Assembly: GCF_018139145.2 (NCBI RefSeq)
Contig: NC_059481.1
Location: forward strand, 16,294,368-16,358,367
Length of the DNA stretch: 64,000 nt
Source of the DNA: Gymnogyps californianus
Lineage: Eukaryota; Chordata; Aves; Accipitriformes; Cathartidae
Direction: 5' to 3'
The position numbers and the translations under genes are program-made. Shown in pieces: positions 1 to 12,800 of this stretch. Position 1 is the stretch's first letter, and each line of letters begins with the position of its first letter. The notes below the pieces were generated by a model, which was not told the origin of the DNA, ran no database searches, and saw only the letters and a program-made list of their open reading frames with translations.

Positions 1-1555
1 TTATTTATTGTACATTTGCAGGCATATGGTGACAGAAAGAGAAAATAAGTAGAACAGGCTTATGATTTGTCTAAAGTAGCTGGTAAAGACCTGTAGTATC
101 TGTCTGCAGGTAGACCTCCACAGTGACAATAATCCTTTTGCACAGGAGAATAGGACCATACAGGTTTAGGGATATGTATACACATTTCCAAGACTAATTC
201 AGGCCCCTGTGTTACATGGAACTGCCTCTGGTATGCTCTGTTATCCTCACATGCAGAACCTCTCCTGGACCACATGTCAAGGGAGAAATAGTCATCAGTC
301 GGCTTCCCCTCTCATCCCAGCCAAAAGCTACCAGCAAGAGCTGGGCAGTTATCTCTTGGTCCCAGCCACAACTGGAGCGACTATCCCAAATTTAGGGGAC
401 GTACTCACTCTGTTTTGGCTTGTTTACTTCTCCTGAGAGGCTCAAAGAAGCTGTCTCTCAATTGCAAATCTGGCCTAATTGTTCCTTATGCAACCAACTC
501 ACAGCACTGTGCAGCCCTTCCCGAGGGAGAAGGGGAAGGGCTGGTGTCATTCACCTCCACCCTACGGAAGAGAGGAAGAGGCTATTTCAGAGAAGACGTA
601 GTTGTAGATAGTATAGGACTCCAGAGCACCAGCGCTGCTGGGCTTAGCTTCACGCCATTTTCCTTGTCTTCCATTATTTTCTTCAGCCTAGCCGATGTTG
701 GACCTGTTCCCGGGGCTCGATTATTCCCCAGCTATTTCATGCTGTAAACTACAGCAGGACTCCACGCCATTACCTACAGCTAGACAGAGCTAGTGTTTCT
801 GTGTGTGTTTGGCAGGTACAGAGAGGAGAGGGAGGGGAGAACATTCATTGCTGCAACAGCAGCAGGCTCACAGCTTGGGTAACAGGGAAAAAAAACAAAA
901 ACATGATCTCTCATTTAACTGTGCTAAATGACAAATTGCTTACAGGCAAGGCTGCCCACTGGGGAAACCAACACAAAGTGATTGTTTCTCATTTCCTAGA
1001 GACTGCTGACCAAAGGAGGAAGGGGAAGAAGGTGCATTTGAAATGCTGGTCAGGTGCTTTACAGTGCTCAGCCGCAGCTATTTTCTCCATTTTCACAAGA
1101 CCATTTGGGATAACATTATTCTTAGTCCTTGGCAACATTCAAATGAAAAGAAAAAGCTCAGGTGACTGTTTCAAAGATAATTTTCTTTCATTGCTTAACT
1201 CCAAATACTGCTTCAGCAGAGCTCGAGGTACAGATGGTTTCCTTTTCTTTTTCTTCTTATTTTTTTCTAAACTTAAACCTGCCAAACTTAGGGTTCAGAG
1301 ATCTGTCTTTTCACACTGCACCTGCTGATGGTCCAAGCACCTACACTGTGCTGGAACAGTACTTTTGCACCACCCCTTCCCTGCCAAAAAATACATTCTG
1401 CTGTTGCTAAGGAAATCTTGGGCCCAAATCTTGGCAAGGGAAAAGAAATGCTTAATTTAAAAAAAAAAAAACAAAACCACAAACTTTTCATTCCTTTGTT
1501 GTATTTGTTTGCTGTACCATACAGTGCCTATTAATAATACATAAGCCTCATTTTC
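1..1555. other. Non-coding stretch, no gene recognised
   Basis: Open frames here are short, lack ATG starts or overlap one another on both strands, and none resembles a known protein. A 13-base A run lies at 1459-1471 about 90 bases before the CR1 3' end. I see no promoter, splice structure or RNA gene that I can support. Confidence 0.6.
1459..1471. repeat. Poly-A run (13 A)
   Basis: An uninterrupted run of 13 A followed by a CAAAACC stretch. It could be a mononucleotide repeat or the worn tail of an old insertion; no element body is recognisable upstream. Confidence 0.8.
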
Positions 1556-1875
1556 TTAGAATTATAGAATAATTTAGGTTAGAAGGGACCTCTGGAGGTC
1601 ACCTAGTACAACTGCCTGCAGAGCTAACTTCAAAGCAAGATTAGGCTGCTGAAGGTCTTTTGTAGTCAAATCTCAAAAGCCCCAAGGAGGGAGAGCCACA
1701 CCTCTCTGGGCCCCTGTTTCAGTACTTCAGAAAACTCACATCAATTTTTTTTCCCTATATACAGTCAGAAATTCCTTTGCTGCAGCTTGTACCCACTGGC
1801 TCTTGTCCATTTATCCTGCACCTCTCAGAAGAGTTTGGTTCTGTCTTTTCTATAGTCTCTTTCAAAGGTCCGTTC
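1556..1875 (-). mobile_element. CR1 LINE, 5'-truncated 3' end fragment
   Basis: Read on the plus strand, this begins with a degenerate copy of the CR1 terminal octamer repeat (AGAATTATAGAAT), then matches the usual reverse-complement CR1 tail: GAAGGGACCTCTGGAGGTCA, then CTCTGGGCCCCTGTTTCAGTACT, then a stretch matching the CR1 segment with 'cactgagaagagcctggctc' (here CTCTCAGAAGAGTTTGGTTC). The element therefore points to the minus strand. It covers the 3'UTR and the end of ORF2 and is truncated at the 5' side, as is normal for target-primed insertion. CR1 is the dominant LINE of birds and other sauropsids. The 1875 boundary is approximate; similarity may continue weakly to about 2000. Divergence is moderate, so the copy is not recent. 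Confidence 0.88.
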
Positions 1876-4800
1876 ACTCACTAGCTGGTCACTGTGGAGA
1901 AGCGAGAATCTCCCAGCCTCACACGTGTGGGTCTGCTCTGCTTTCCCCTCCTCAGGTATCTCATTCTGTTCATGTTTTCTGCCCAGTTTTTCCCTTTATC
2001 TTTGCCTGAGATGATCCATCCCACACATCCCAGCGTGCCCAGGCTGAGCAAGCCCATCATGTAGAAGATGAGAAGGAAAGATGCATGAGACAGATCTGAA
2101 CAAAACATCAACACAGGTCTCCGGACAAGGGAAATAGTCCCCGTGGCTCCCCTGTACCCATCTGAACACTCAGTTGGGACTGACTGGCTACTGACTATTT
2201 TGCAAGCATGAAGAAAAGCCACATTTTCCCCATTTTACTGGCTCAGCTTTGTTCCACTTCGCATACACATATTCTGTCAAAAACAAGACCTGTAAGTCCA
2301 ATAATGAATCCAAATTCAGCAACAATCTAACCTTTTCCTCCCTAGTGTGAAGGAACACTTGATAGAATTAATATACACTAATTAATATATTCTTAGTGTC
2401 AGAAAAGGTCTTTGATAAGTTTTGATTATATTTTGATGCTTGATTTTTGCATTTCAGTTTCAGGATGCTTCACGTGTTTTTATTCTTTTCCTCTTACTCA
2501 TCCTGATCAATACGTTTCTAAATTTTGGCATGAATCCTCAGGAGTATTCGCCATAGCTCTAAGCAGGCCAAAATCTCTGTATATGACAACTCCAAAACAC
2601 ATTGAACTTTCTGGGATTGTACAATGACAGAGTCATGTTAACAGCTTTGACTCTATTTTCCAGCCAAATTGCAGATAACCTTTAAATAGTCTTATGGAGG
2701 GATTTCTCCAGAGACTATCAGGCCAGATTTGTACTTAGAGATCATTTTGTTCCCTGAATAAACCAAGGTTACCAAGAGGTGACATTTCAACAATGGCAAC
2801 TGTTCTTATTTCTTCAGTAATACATTTCGATAGAGACTGGTCTGGGATGTACTAACGTATTCCCCAGACAAAGGATAAAGAGCTAGTAACAGCAGTTGAT
2901 ACTGAGGTGGGCTAAACCTGACTTCATGGCCCAAATTCTGGAAAGAGCTCTACAGCCTTAGTCTTACACACTGTTTCATCATACTATTGTATTTGTTTTT
3001 AAATGCAATTGAGTATCAACAGGAGGAGAAAAAAAATGCCAAAGGGAACAGTCTGTTGCGCTCTCTGTCAAAAATGTTTTAAAATGGTTCATTAAATAAG
3101 ATAAATTGTTTTCTCATTACTATTCAAACCAGTAAATAATGCATTTTTGAAGAACACTTTATTAATTAAAAATGTTTATGTCTTTACTAAAAAGAGTGCA
3201 ACAACTCTTTCTAATATCAAAGATGTTGTTATTTCTCTGGTGTTGTCATTTGCCTATTAAATTATCACTAAACAAACCCAAAACATTAAATATTTACTCC
3301 TAGAGTCAAACGTAGCCAAACTATGCAGGGACCAGCTCTCCATGCCTGACATCCAGGCTATCGACTCCCTTGAAGGAACAATGCTGATACCTTGCATTAT
3401 TTGTACCTTTTGGCTTGAAGAAAAATACCAGCATGAGAAAAGCAAAGATACCACAAGAATCAGGGAGATGGGCTTATCTAGCAAGCATTCTGGGTTGTGC
3501 ATGCACCTGAGAAGGATCCTAGCTCAAGTTAAGAATAAACTGCAAAAACAGGTTTTGAGAGTGTGTGTGTGAATTTAGAAAACTAATATCGATTCTCACT
3601 GTTTGCACCAGGTTGGATTGGAGGGATGGTTGGGATATTTCTGCAGAAGCAGGACTGTGAGACCGGCTGGAAGACTAGATTGCAATCTCACCTGAAAGGA
3701 CTTCGGTTTTCACCTCCTGGACACAATCCTAATATTTATTATGCAAAGCCACATGGCAGTGCTGTGATAAGATGGGGTAAGAGGATGTGTGTGGCATTGA
3801 TGGAAATTACTTTGGGGATGGATCCAACAATTATGACTTTTCCTCCTAATGAACTGCTCTTCAGAAAAGTGTTTGTCACCTTTGCAATGGCAAATGGAAA
3901 TTTCTCAGTTGCCTCACACAAAACACAATCCTTTCTTCCCCATGTGACATTTAGACCAAACGCTGCAGAAATTCTTACATCAAAAGATGGTGGAGTACTA
4001 CTCTGTCAGAGAAGTGAGAAAGACATCATTCTTCATGTCATTCCTTGTTCCATGGCCCAGCCCTGCAAAGATAAAACAATCTCCTCCTGACTCCTGAAGG
4101 AAATGGCCATCTCTTCCCCTCACAGGAGATTTTTAGCATTGCTGACTCAACTGTTGAGAAATAAATGATCTTTTATTAAGGGAATTTCTGGTTTATGTGT
4201 GTATGTTTACTGTTCTTAATACAGTGCTCCAGTAAGGGTTTTTGTCTGTCCTCCCTGGCTGATAAATTCCTTCCTTCTCCTAGCAGGACCCAACATGACT
4301 AATGAAAGATCTGATGTTCTATTTCTCTAAAGGTCTAAAGGTTATGATATTTCATGACTGCCATCATTTGTGCACAGCACAGTTATAAGATAGGATTCAA
4401 AGCAACTTTAAGCTGATGGGCGGAGGTACAAGGCCCTTTTTTTCTGTCAGGACCACACCAGACAGTGCTCCACAGCTAGGCTGCATCTGTCGTGGTGTGT
4501 CTTGTTACAAGCTAATTTCAATGGCTGAATAGAATGACAGGACTTTCTGTTGCACATCTACACGATCATCTGACATCCCCTTGGTATTTTTATGAAAGGA
4601 AAAGAAGATAGAGGGATTCAGTTTGGTATACGTGCAGGAGCCAATCCAATATTTGCCTTGGAGATGTTTGAAGTTGATGTTTCAGCTGTTCATAAATGCC
4701 CTGCGGCAGGAGGTGCTGACTCATGGCCCAATTTGAAGTCTGATCCCAGCACAGCTCAGAGACGTTGTTCCACAAGAAGGAAATATCCTGCCAGTGTCTT

Positions 4801-6815
4801 AAAGGTGCTGCTGAGCCCAGTATTTGTTGCAAACAGTGATCCAGGAAAATCACATGCAGAAGTGGGAGGTCATTGCTACTCCTGGAAGGAGCTGGAAGCT
4901 GGGAGCATCTCCTAGACCATGCTACCCCTGAGCTCCCTGAGGTCTTGGATCACAACCATTCCTCTCCAAGCGATGGTCTGACACTTACCCATCTCAAAGC
5001 ACAGGATAGAAAATGGATTCCCTCTTCTATCTTACTGCTGTGACATACTATGATCCTTTTTATAGGTGGGCACTAAGTAAAGCAACGGAGAGATTAAGAC
5101 ATGAGGTAACAAATACATTCCTAAGTACAACAAAAATGCAGTCTTAAATTTCACAGCCTGGCCTTTTATACCTCTCTCCAAAATGAACAAAGGAACATAT
5201 CCAACATAATTTGAATTTTGGAGCTCCCACTTGACTGTTCCCATTGAAGTAAGCGTGTGAGGTGAGCAGGGGAGGCAGTGTCATTAAACGGAAAAAATGA
5301 ACAAGGCAACACAGTTACTCTGAAGTTACAGGACTTTGGTTGCTCTGCGCTGATTGCTTGAATGCTTTTTTTGTGAAAAGCTTTTTCGTAAGGCACAGCT
5401 TCATTTCCAAAATGTTAACAAAGCTAAGGCCCCAGGAGCAGGCAAGAAAATTAGAAATGTTCACACATTTGAAAGCATACAAAAATAATCCCTTTACATT
5501 TTCAGGACAGAAATGCAGGGAGCTGCAGCAGTGTACATCACCCTGCTGAGGGTACCCAGGGTTTTGCAGATGGGAAAAGGGCAAAACCAGCCCAAGCCAC
5601 ATGCGAGCAATGAGTACTTCATTATCAATGTGCTATTATCTGACGATCATTGACTTGAGATTCTTAACAGCGAACAGTAAATCTTGCTGATCAACAGGAC
5701 CCCTGGGATGAGAAAGCTACTCTTCACTCATCTTCTTTCTGAGTTTTGGGCCTATTCTGGTCCCAGAGCCCTCAGTCTGTATGGCACATCACAAATTCAC
5801 TTCAGTTATGCCATGTTATTCCAGCCTGGGCTAGCCAGATGGTCTCTGTAAATATTTATGAGTGCAAATGGCAGAGCATGGTCACCTCCAGGCTGGAGTC
5901 CCTTGGTGCCATCAGTCTAAAGAGGTACAGAGGGCAGCGGGAAGGACAGGAGACAGGAGGCTGTTTTGCTTTCCTGGCTGGGCAGTTATCAAAAAGGGCC
6001 CAGGGAAATCAGTGACAGCCTTGCACAAAGGATCAGGAGGACAATGAGCCTAATGAACTCAGCATGAACATCCAAATATCTTCACGGTCTTGTTTCAGGT
6101 GTCTCATAGGCTTCTGCTTTATGATGTCCCATAGGGACCAGTATGTCTGACTTGGAAGAAGATACAAGATGATATGAACGGATCAGCGGCAAGGGTCTGA
6201 GAGAGGTGACCTGCTGAGGCAGGCAATGAAGGATTGAGAAGGGGAAGGAGTGGAGAGAACAGGAGTCAGGGCAGGTAAGGCAGCAAGGGATCACAGGGAC
6301 CTGCTGGGGCTGTGATTAAGAGGGAAGAGGAAGCAGAGGTGACTGATTAAGATAATGTTGGCTCTTGAATGTGTCTGACATTTGGATGAGACAGTATCTC
6401 TAGTCAGTATTCAAAGCAATAGCTGCCCAGACTGGTTTCCTTCACCAAAGGAAAAACAGCTTTCTCCTGGATATAAAGGCAAAAACCCTGATTAGATTTT
6501 TGGGGGGAGTGCTTTGAAATTTTTTTGATTACCAAGTAAATTAAGAAGCTTAAAGGCAGGTAAGAGTCTAGCCGGTTCCCTGAACACCTCAACTGCTGAA
6601 CCTCACTTAAGCCAATCCCACCTTTTGTGCATCTCCCATTTGAAAAAGATGATTAAGTGAACTGGAATAATTCTGTGAGTAAAAGCAACACAACCTCGAC
6701 TTCAGGAGGAGGAAAACTCGCTCCGAGCACACTTTTCAGTCTTTGTTCTAGTTATTTATTCCTTTTGTCTTTCAACATCCAGCAATCAAAGGAATTAAAA
6801 GGATTAAAAAGCACG

Positions 6816-6849
6816 CACACAACAAGTGATGGCACACAACTAGTGATGG
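6816..6849. repeat. Short tandem duplication, 2 x 17 bp
   Basis: Two adjacent 17-base units, CACACAACAAGTGATGG and CACACAACTAGTGATGG, differ at one position. This is probably a replication-slippage duplication; no function is suggested. Confidence 0.8.
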
Positions 6850-9800
6850 CTTAATACATCAAAGCAGGTGTGACAACGAGTGGAATAGGAGCCAGGGAAA
6901 GCGACAACTTCAAATTAGAGCTCAAAAGCCTACACGTGGAGTGGTCACAGCACAGCGCACGGATCCCCATAAAACACAACTGCAATTCAAAATGCAGCCT
7001 GGGATAAAGGCAGAGCAAAATGCACTTGTTGATGTTACAGATGTTGCTGCGTCCTGTGACACTTCAGATTAGAGATCACCAAAGCACATCCCCTTCTGTA
7101 GTTAATGCCAGCACAAAGCTGCTTGCCCAGTAATGCATTAGGTTGGGCTGTGCTGCTAGACATGCAGGAAAGTTTAGATGTGTCTGCCTACCCTGTCACC
7201 TCTCAGGTATTGTCAAATACTCTTTTCCTAAAATGAACGGGTTTTCTTAACAGTGTATTTCTTCCTTTCCCAGCTGCGGTTAATGGCAGAGGCCCTAAGC
7301 TGCAGTGACTGGAGTTTCTCAGCACAAGGTTCCCAGACAGATTTAGCCTAATTAAAATGTCCACTGAAGTAACATTCAAAAGCTACATGCAGCCCTATAA
7401 ATATCCCACGCAGCTGTAAATTGAGTACTTTCTCACACTTGCAGGAAAGGTTCCTGGCTTGTCATGTACTCCAAAATGATCTACAACTACCCCCCAAAGG
7501 GCTGTAAATAAGAATAAATTAATGGGGGGTTCTGATGACCTACACTGCTGCATATGGAGGTGGGGAACTGGTTCAGGGCACTGCCAATCCCATTTTCAAC
7601 TGTATCATGCTCAGATCCTCACAAAAATCGTGTTTGTTGGATACAACTAACAATCTAGTTGAACCAGGACAGTCATGGAGTTGCCTCCAGCACGATCAGC
7701 ATGTCCCTGAAGATCAGAAAAGATCACCCATAGCTGAATATCATCACCCACCAGCGGGAAGCTGGCTTCTTCCCCCCTCCCCCCTCCCTTTGACTGAAAC
7801 GTTGCAACAGATTGTGCAGGCACTCCTCAATTGTTTCAGTGCAGAGTCAGTCTGCCGGGCTCAAGTCCCTTCCCTGGGGATACATCAATGCTGTATCACA
7901 CTGACATGATGCTGCTGCAATTGGCACTCCGAGGGGAATGTGATTCCCCTTCTACACAAATAACTGAGATTTGTACTGAGAATGTACTTTTCATTTCAAA
8001 TCGGAGCAAAGCAAAGAGAAAGTACACACTTGCTGCCTCAGAGCAATGTACATGCTCAGATCCTTCACTGGATCAGGTCCTCAGTGTAGACAGGATCAAT
8101 AAAGTTCATTGTTATGAACCACAATATAGAATTCCAATGCCCTGGTTTAAGCAGCTCCTGGTCACCTGGGACACAACGCCTGCTGATGCTGTTACAGTGG
8201 AACATCTTGTGGTTACTCAACAACATCAACATGCTGCAATGCAGCGTGCAAGTCAGAGCATTTGGCCACTTACAGCGAGCGGTTGGTTTTCTGCCAGTAC
8301 ATCTGGCAATACTGCTCCCAGTGACTATCACCAGTGCATAGTACAGCAAGGCACCATCAATACTGGCCAGCTTTGTTATGCAGTGAGTGTAGGAGCGATA
8401 CGTTTTCCAGACGCATAATAAATCTATGCAAAATGAATATTGTATTTGTTGCCCAGAGACATGAAAATTTTGTCTTCCCTCCAATTGCTATCTTGGAAAT
8501 CCAAACTGATGGGGGTAAGAAGCAGCAGGGGAGGGCTCAGGATGCTCTGGCTGAATGACATGCTATTCAGCCTGTCATAATGGCCAATAGCAGACAGTCA
8601 GGTTTTCAATTAACTCCCTAGGTGTGATGGAGTCAGATAGCTCTTCTATTAGCAGTACTTCAAAAGGCCAAAGAAACAGCAACACTTGTCCCCTTGAAGT
8701 ACCACAACTTTTCAGCACACTCAAAGACGTTTGCAACTTCAAATAAGCCCTGAGCCAAAATTGGTTCTTGATTACAAAGCTATTAGAAGGTTAAAAAAAG
8801 TGCAAGTTGAACAGATGACAGAGTTGAAGGTACATCTCTAGCTTTCTAAGGAGAGACAAGAAAGAGAATTCATTTCTCATTGGTGAGTGGGTCAACGCAA
8901 TTTGCTGGTCTGCAGATGAGAGCTCTGTTAGCAATGGAAGTAAAGTGCAGGGCTGTACATGGCTAAACAGAAGGCATTTGAAGATTTTCTCAATAGATGT
9001 CTGCAAGGAAAGTTTGGGAATTATAGGAGATGTAATTTAGATGAGCCTTTGAGGGAACTGATCTGGTGATGAGAGGTGGATGTCTTTCTCCTAGCTAGGT
9101 TCTTCCGAGGGAGAGTTCAATGGGGAGTACCTCTGGCGTCTTTGGCGCCCAGTGTGACATTGAACAATGTCCTTAGGATATCTTTTAACAGCAGAAGTCC
9201 TTTCTGCCACCATCAGCAGTACAGATGAGCTTGGAAAAAAATAAAACTCCTCCTCCAGTGGATCAGTGTCCTATAACGCTGCTGGTCTTAAGAAGCCGAG
9301 TTCTCACTCGTGATTGCCCCCCCTCCCCAATCCTATCTCAGCCCTGAAGTCTTCCCCCCCATTTCTTTTCCATGTCACTTGTATAAGGCAAGAAAAATCC
9401 CATGTTGCGGCTATGTCAGTCCTGTGCATGTGCTGACCAGCCAACTAGACCAATGCAGGACAGGTAATACTCATGGCAATCCTCGTTTAGCAGAAACATG
9501 TAAATCTCAGTCCTTTGCCTATTCTACTCAAAGGAACATAATTTCTTCTGTCCAGAATGGCTGAAATAATTGGTCAATTAATTCAGAGACCATTAGAGGA
9601 AGACTGAGGGACTGACAGACCAAAGGTGAGGGAGCACATGATTATGAATTCTTCACTTCTTGGGAAACCAGGCTAGAAATAGGAATAGACTGAGAAAGCC
9701 CTGAATTATGCCCTGAAGATGTCTGTCTGCAGCATCACTGAAGCAAAGGTGGGTGGGGAAATCCTCCTGAAAAACTGCTCGGAAAAGTAGTTCATCAGGG

Positions 9801-12800
9801 GAAGGTCAGTGCTTGCTATTATCTATCTATTCCCTCGCCTCAGGAAGAACATAATTGCATTTCAGCTTAACTGTAAGGAAAAGAGGGTGAGACGCTCCCT
9901 GTCTTTGATCAGGTAAGATGTTTTACCGGGGAGAATCCCTGTCTCCCCCTACAGGGTGATCCATATCAGAGGCTAATGGCTCTGCTAATGAGGATTATAC
10001 AGCTGCCAATCTCCAGCTCCAGAGAGACACCTTGCAGAGCAAAGCGTGCGGAGTTCAGTTCCCGAGGGAGAACCACTGCAGGAGGACAATGCTGGGACAC
10101 CCTGGGGTAATGTCGGAAGTAGTCACACAGGGTGACTGAAGGAGTCCTGTGCTGATAAAAATTGTATTACTTCACTGCATAACTCTGATTTGTTTCTTCC
10201 CTCTCGTTGTAAGTCAAGAGAAGGAATATGTTCTTCCTTCCCCCCAGCAACACTCATTTGGATGCAAGTGGGAATTTCTTTTGGTGCTGTTCCTAGCTCT
10301 TCTCTTCAACAGACAGGAGAGTGCTTATTAGAGCAGATGCACAGAATATAGGAGAAAGCCTGATCACATTCCCAGTGTTAGTCAGAGAAAATTCAAGTAA
10401 ATGTCTGTCCACTCTGCAGTGAAATGTTTGCCAGTCTTCCCAGGCTGTTCAAGAACAACTTAAGCTCAAACAGTGCTATGAGTAACACTGCAACAGGTAC
10501 TACCCGTCTCCATTAATCTAATGAATGGCACATTTAAGCACTGCCTCTCCCACCACAAACCCACCAGAATCCCTTGGATTAAATGCTGTTCAAGGGAAGA
10601 GATTCCCACATCCTTCATTAGGACCTAGGAGCAGACTAGGCAGACAAGCCCAGCAGCCCAGTAGTTGGAGTCTCTAGCTCAGAGCAGATCAGCATGGCAG
10701 AATCTGGTCCTTATCTTGCACTGCAGATAACACATGCTGTCCTACATCTCCCAACTGCTTAACAAAAAGAAGTCTCCTCGTTTTAGCCCTGTTCCTGGTC
10801 AGATGCAGAGGGTGACCCCACCACTTAGCAGTCCTTCATGCCATCAGATCACCACACAATTGAGCAAAATCCAGACAAGAAGAAAAGCAGAAAGAGGACG
10901 CCAGAGGGTCAGGAGAGGCTGCAGTCTCACCTGCTGTCTGCGCAGCTGGGCAGTGGGATTTGTGATGCTCTGTTGCTGCTGTGCCAGAGCGATGAGAAAC
11001 TTTCTGCTGCCAGAGAAGGGAAAGGGAAAAAAAAAAGAAAAGAGAACCTTGCAAGAGGCGTGTTGCTGCTACAGAAAAAACAGACACCAGATCAAAAAGG
11101 TCTGCTTAAAGACAGTACATATGCCAGCTCCAGGGGATTTCAAATATTTATGGTTTGCTACATTTTTAATCTTTAAGAGTTCCAGGGATGTTGCACATAG
11201 AATATGATGTGAACATATCCCATGTCTGACATGAATGTGGCTTGTAAACCGCTGCAGCAGTGGGAAGGGGAAAGCAGGCTCACAGAAGGGTTTCTGAGGC
11301 TCACCTTGCTGCAGGCCTGATGGGTTTTTTCCCTGTACCCTGGAAGCAAAATCTGAAATATGCCCTTACCTGCTGACTCTGGCCCTGTTTCTGCCCCTAG
11401 CTATTCCATCCCAGGCAACACACACAGCACCTTCAAGAGCGCTCTCGCTGCAGGCAGAAAGGTGCAAAGGAGATACGGTGCGAGATGATCGCCTTAGGCC
11501 CGCTGCCACCACTCCAAGACGTGTTATCCCACCTCTGTCACAGATGACAAAAGAGAGTCCTCATTCTACTGCATGGCCTAAATAGATTTCTTGCCTTCCA
11601 GATGATTAATAACCTGAAGCAGATTAATGTTTAAGATCACACTGGGGAGTAATTTGCAAGGTACAACAGAGGTTTTGATTCTTCTGGTACAGAAGCACGG
11701 ACTTAAGTGCTTTAGCAGGAGTTTGGTGTGTGTGCAGAACACCTTAGGCATACACAGAACTAATGCATCTAACACAGGTGCTGGAATTCATGATTATTTC
11801 AGCTCATGTCAGCTTCGATTAGAAGAGATTTCAGGTATGCTTGCTCATATACCTCTTCTTCTCTTCCCATGTTTCTTGAATAAAATAAACCTAACACCCA
11901 AAGCTGAGGTAGTATTTCAAGGAACTCAGTGGCTGCTGTGCACTGGCTGATGTTTGTCTATTAACTTGGGGTGGAGCTGCATAAATTATTCAGGTTCTTG
12001 TATTTTAACTGTCAGAGAAATTTAGGATCCTTAACCCATTTTGTCAACTATTGTGTGAACTGAGGGAGTTTGAGATAGAGAAAGTACTTTCTGGAGGGTA
12101 CGAATGTTCATGCTCGCAAAGAAAATATAAGATGTGATATTCTTGGGTACAAAAATCATGCTCTGCTCCACTTTTCTTAGAAAGGCTTTACTTTCGCTCA
12201 CTCTGAGGAGGCTGTAAAAGCCTGTCACATCAGCACTGCTATGGAGGTCACCACTTAAGTTGTCCCTCAGTGATTACACCCAGGTCTCAGGTGCTGATGA
12301 GCCAATGTGCCCGCAGGCTTTCCCTGAAAGCCCAGGTACTATACTGCCTCTTTCCTGTGCTAGCACGCTCTGAGACAGCATGAGCATCAGCCGTTCCCCC
12401 TGTGCCATCCCATGCATGTCGCTGGAGCTTATAAACCTGTGGGTTATAGCAGGAGAGGAGCACATCAAAAGCTTGGCCTGTCCACTTTCCAAAAATGATG
12501 GGTCTGATCCATTTTGAGTGAGCTGAGTTATCCCATGGGGGGATTTAAACATGCAGTATTTTTCTGTAGAATGCGTAGAGATTGATAATCTTCCCCAGCT
12601 TTCGCCTGCCTACCGTAATCTGGCAACGCTGGACGGTGCAAGGACAGCTCATTTGAACAGCAGTTAAGGGATTACAACTGGACTGTGTCTGACTGTGCTT
12701 TCTTTCTCTGTACAATGACCAGGTCATAATTAGGACAGGAATGATGGTGTTCAGCGATGTGGAGAGGCATTAAGCTGTTGAGTTTCTGGCGCCGTGACCA

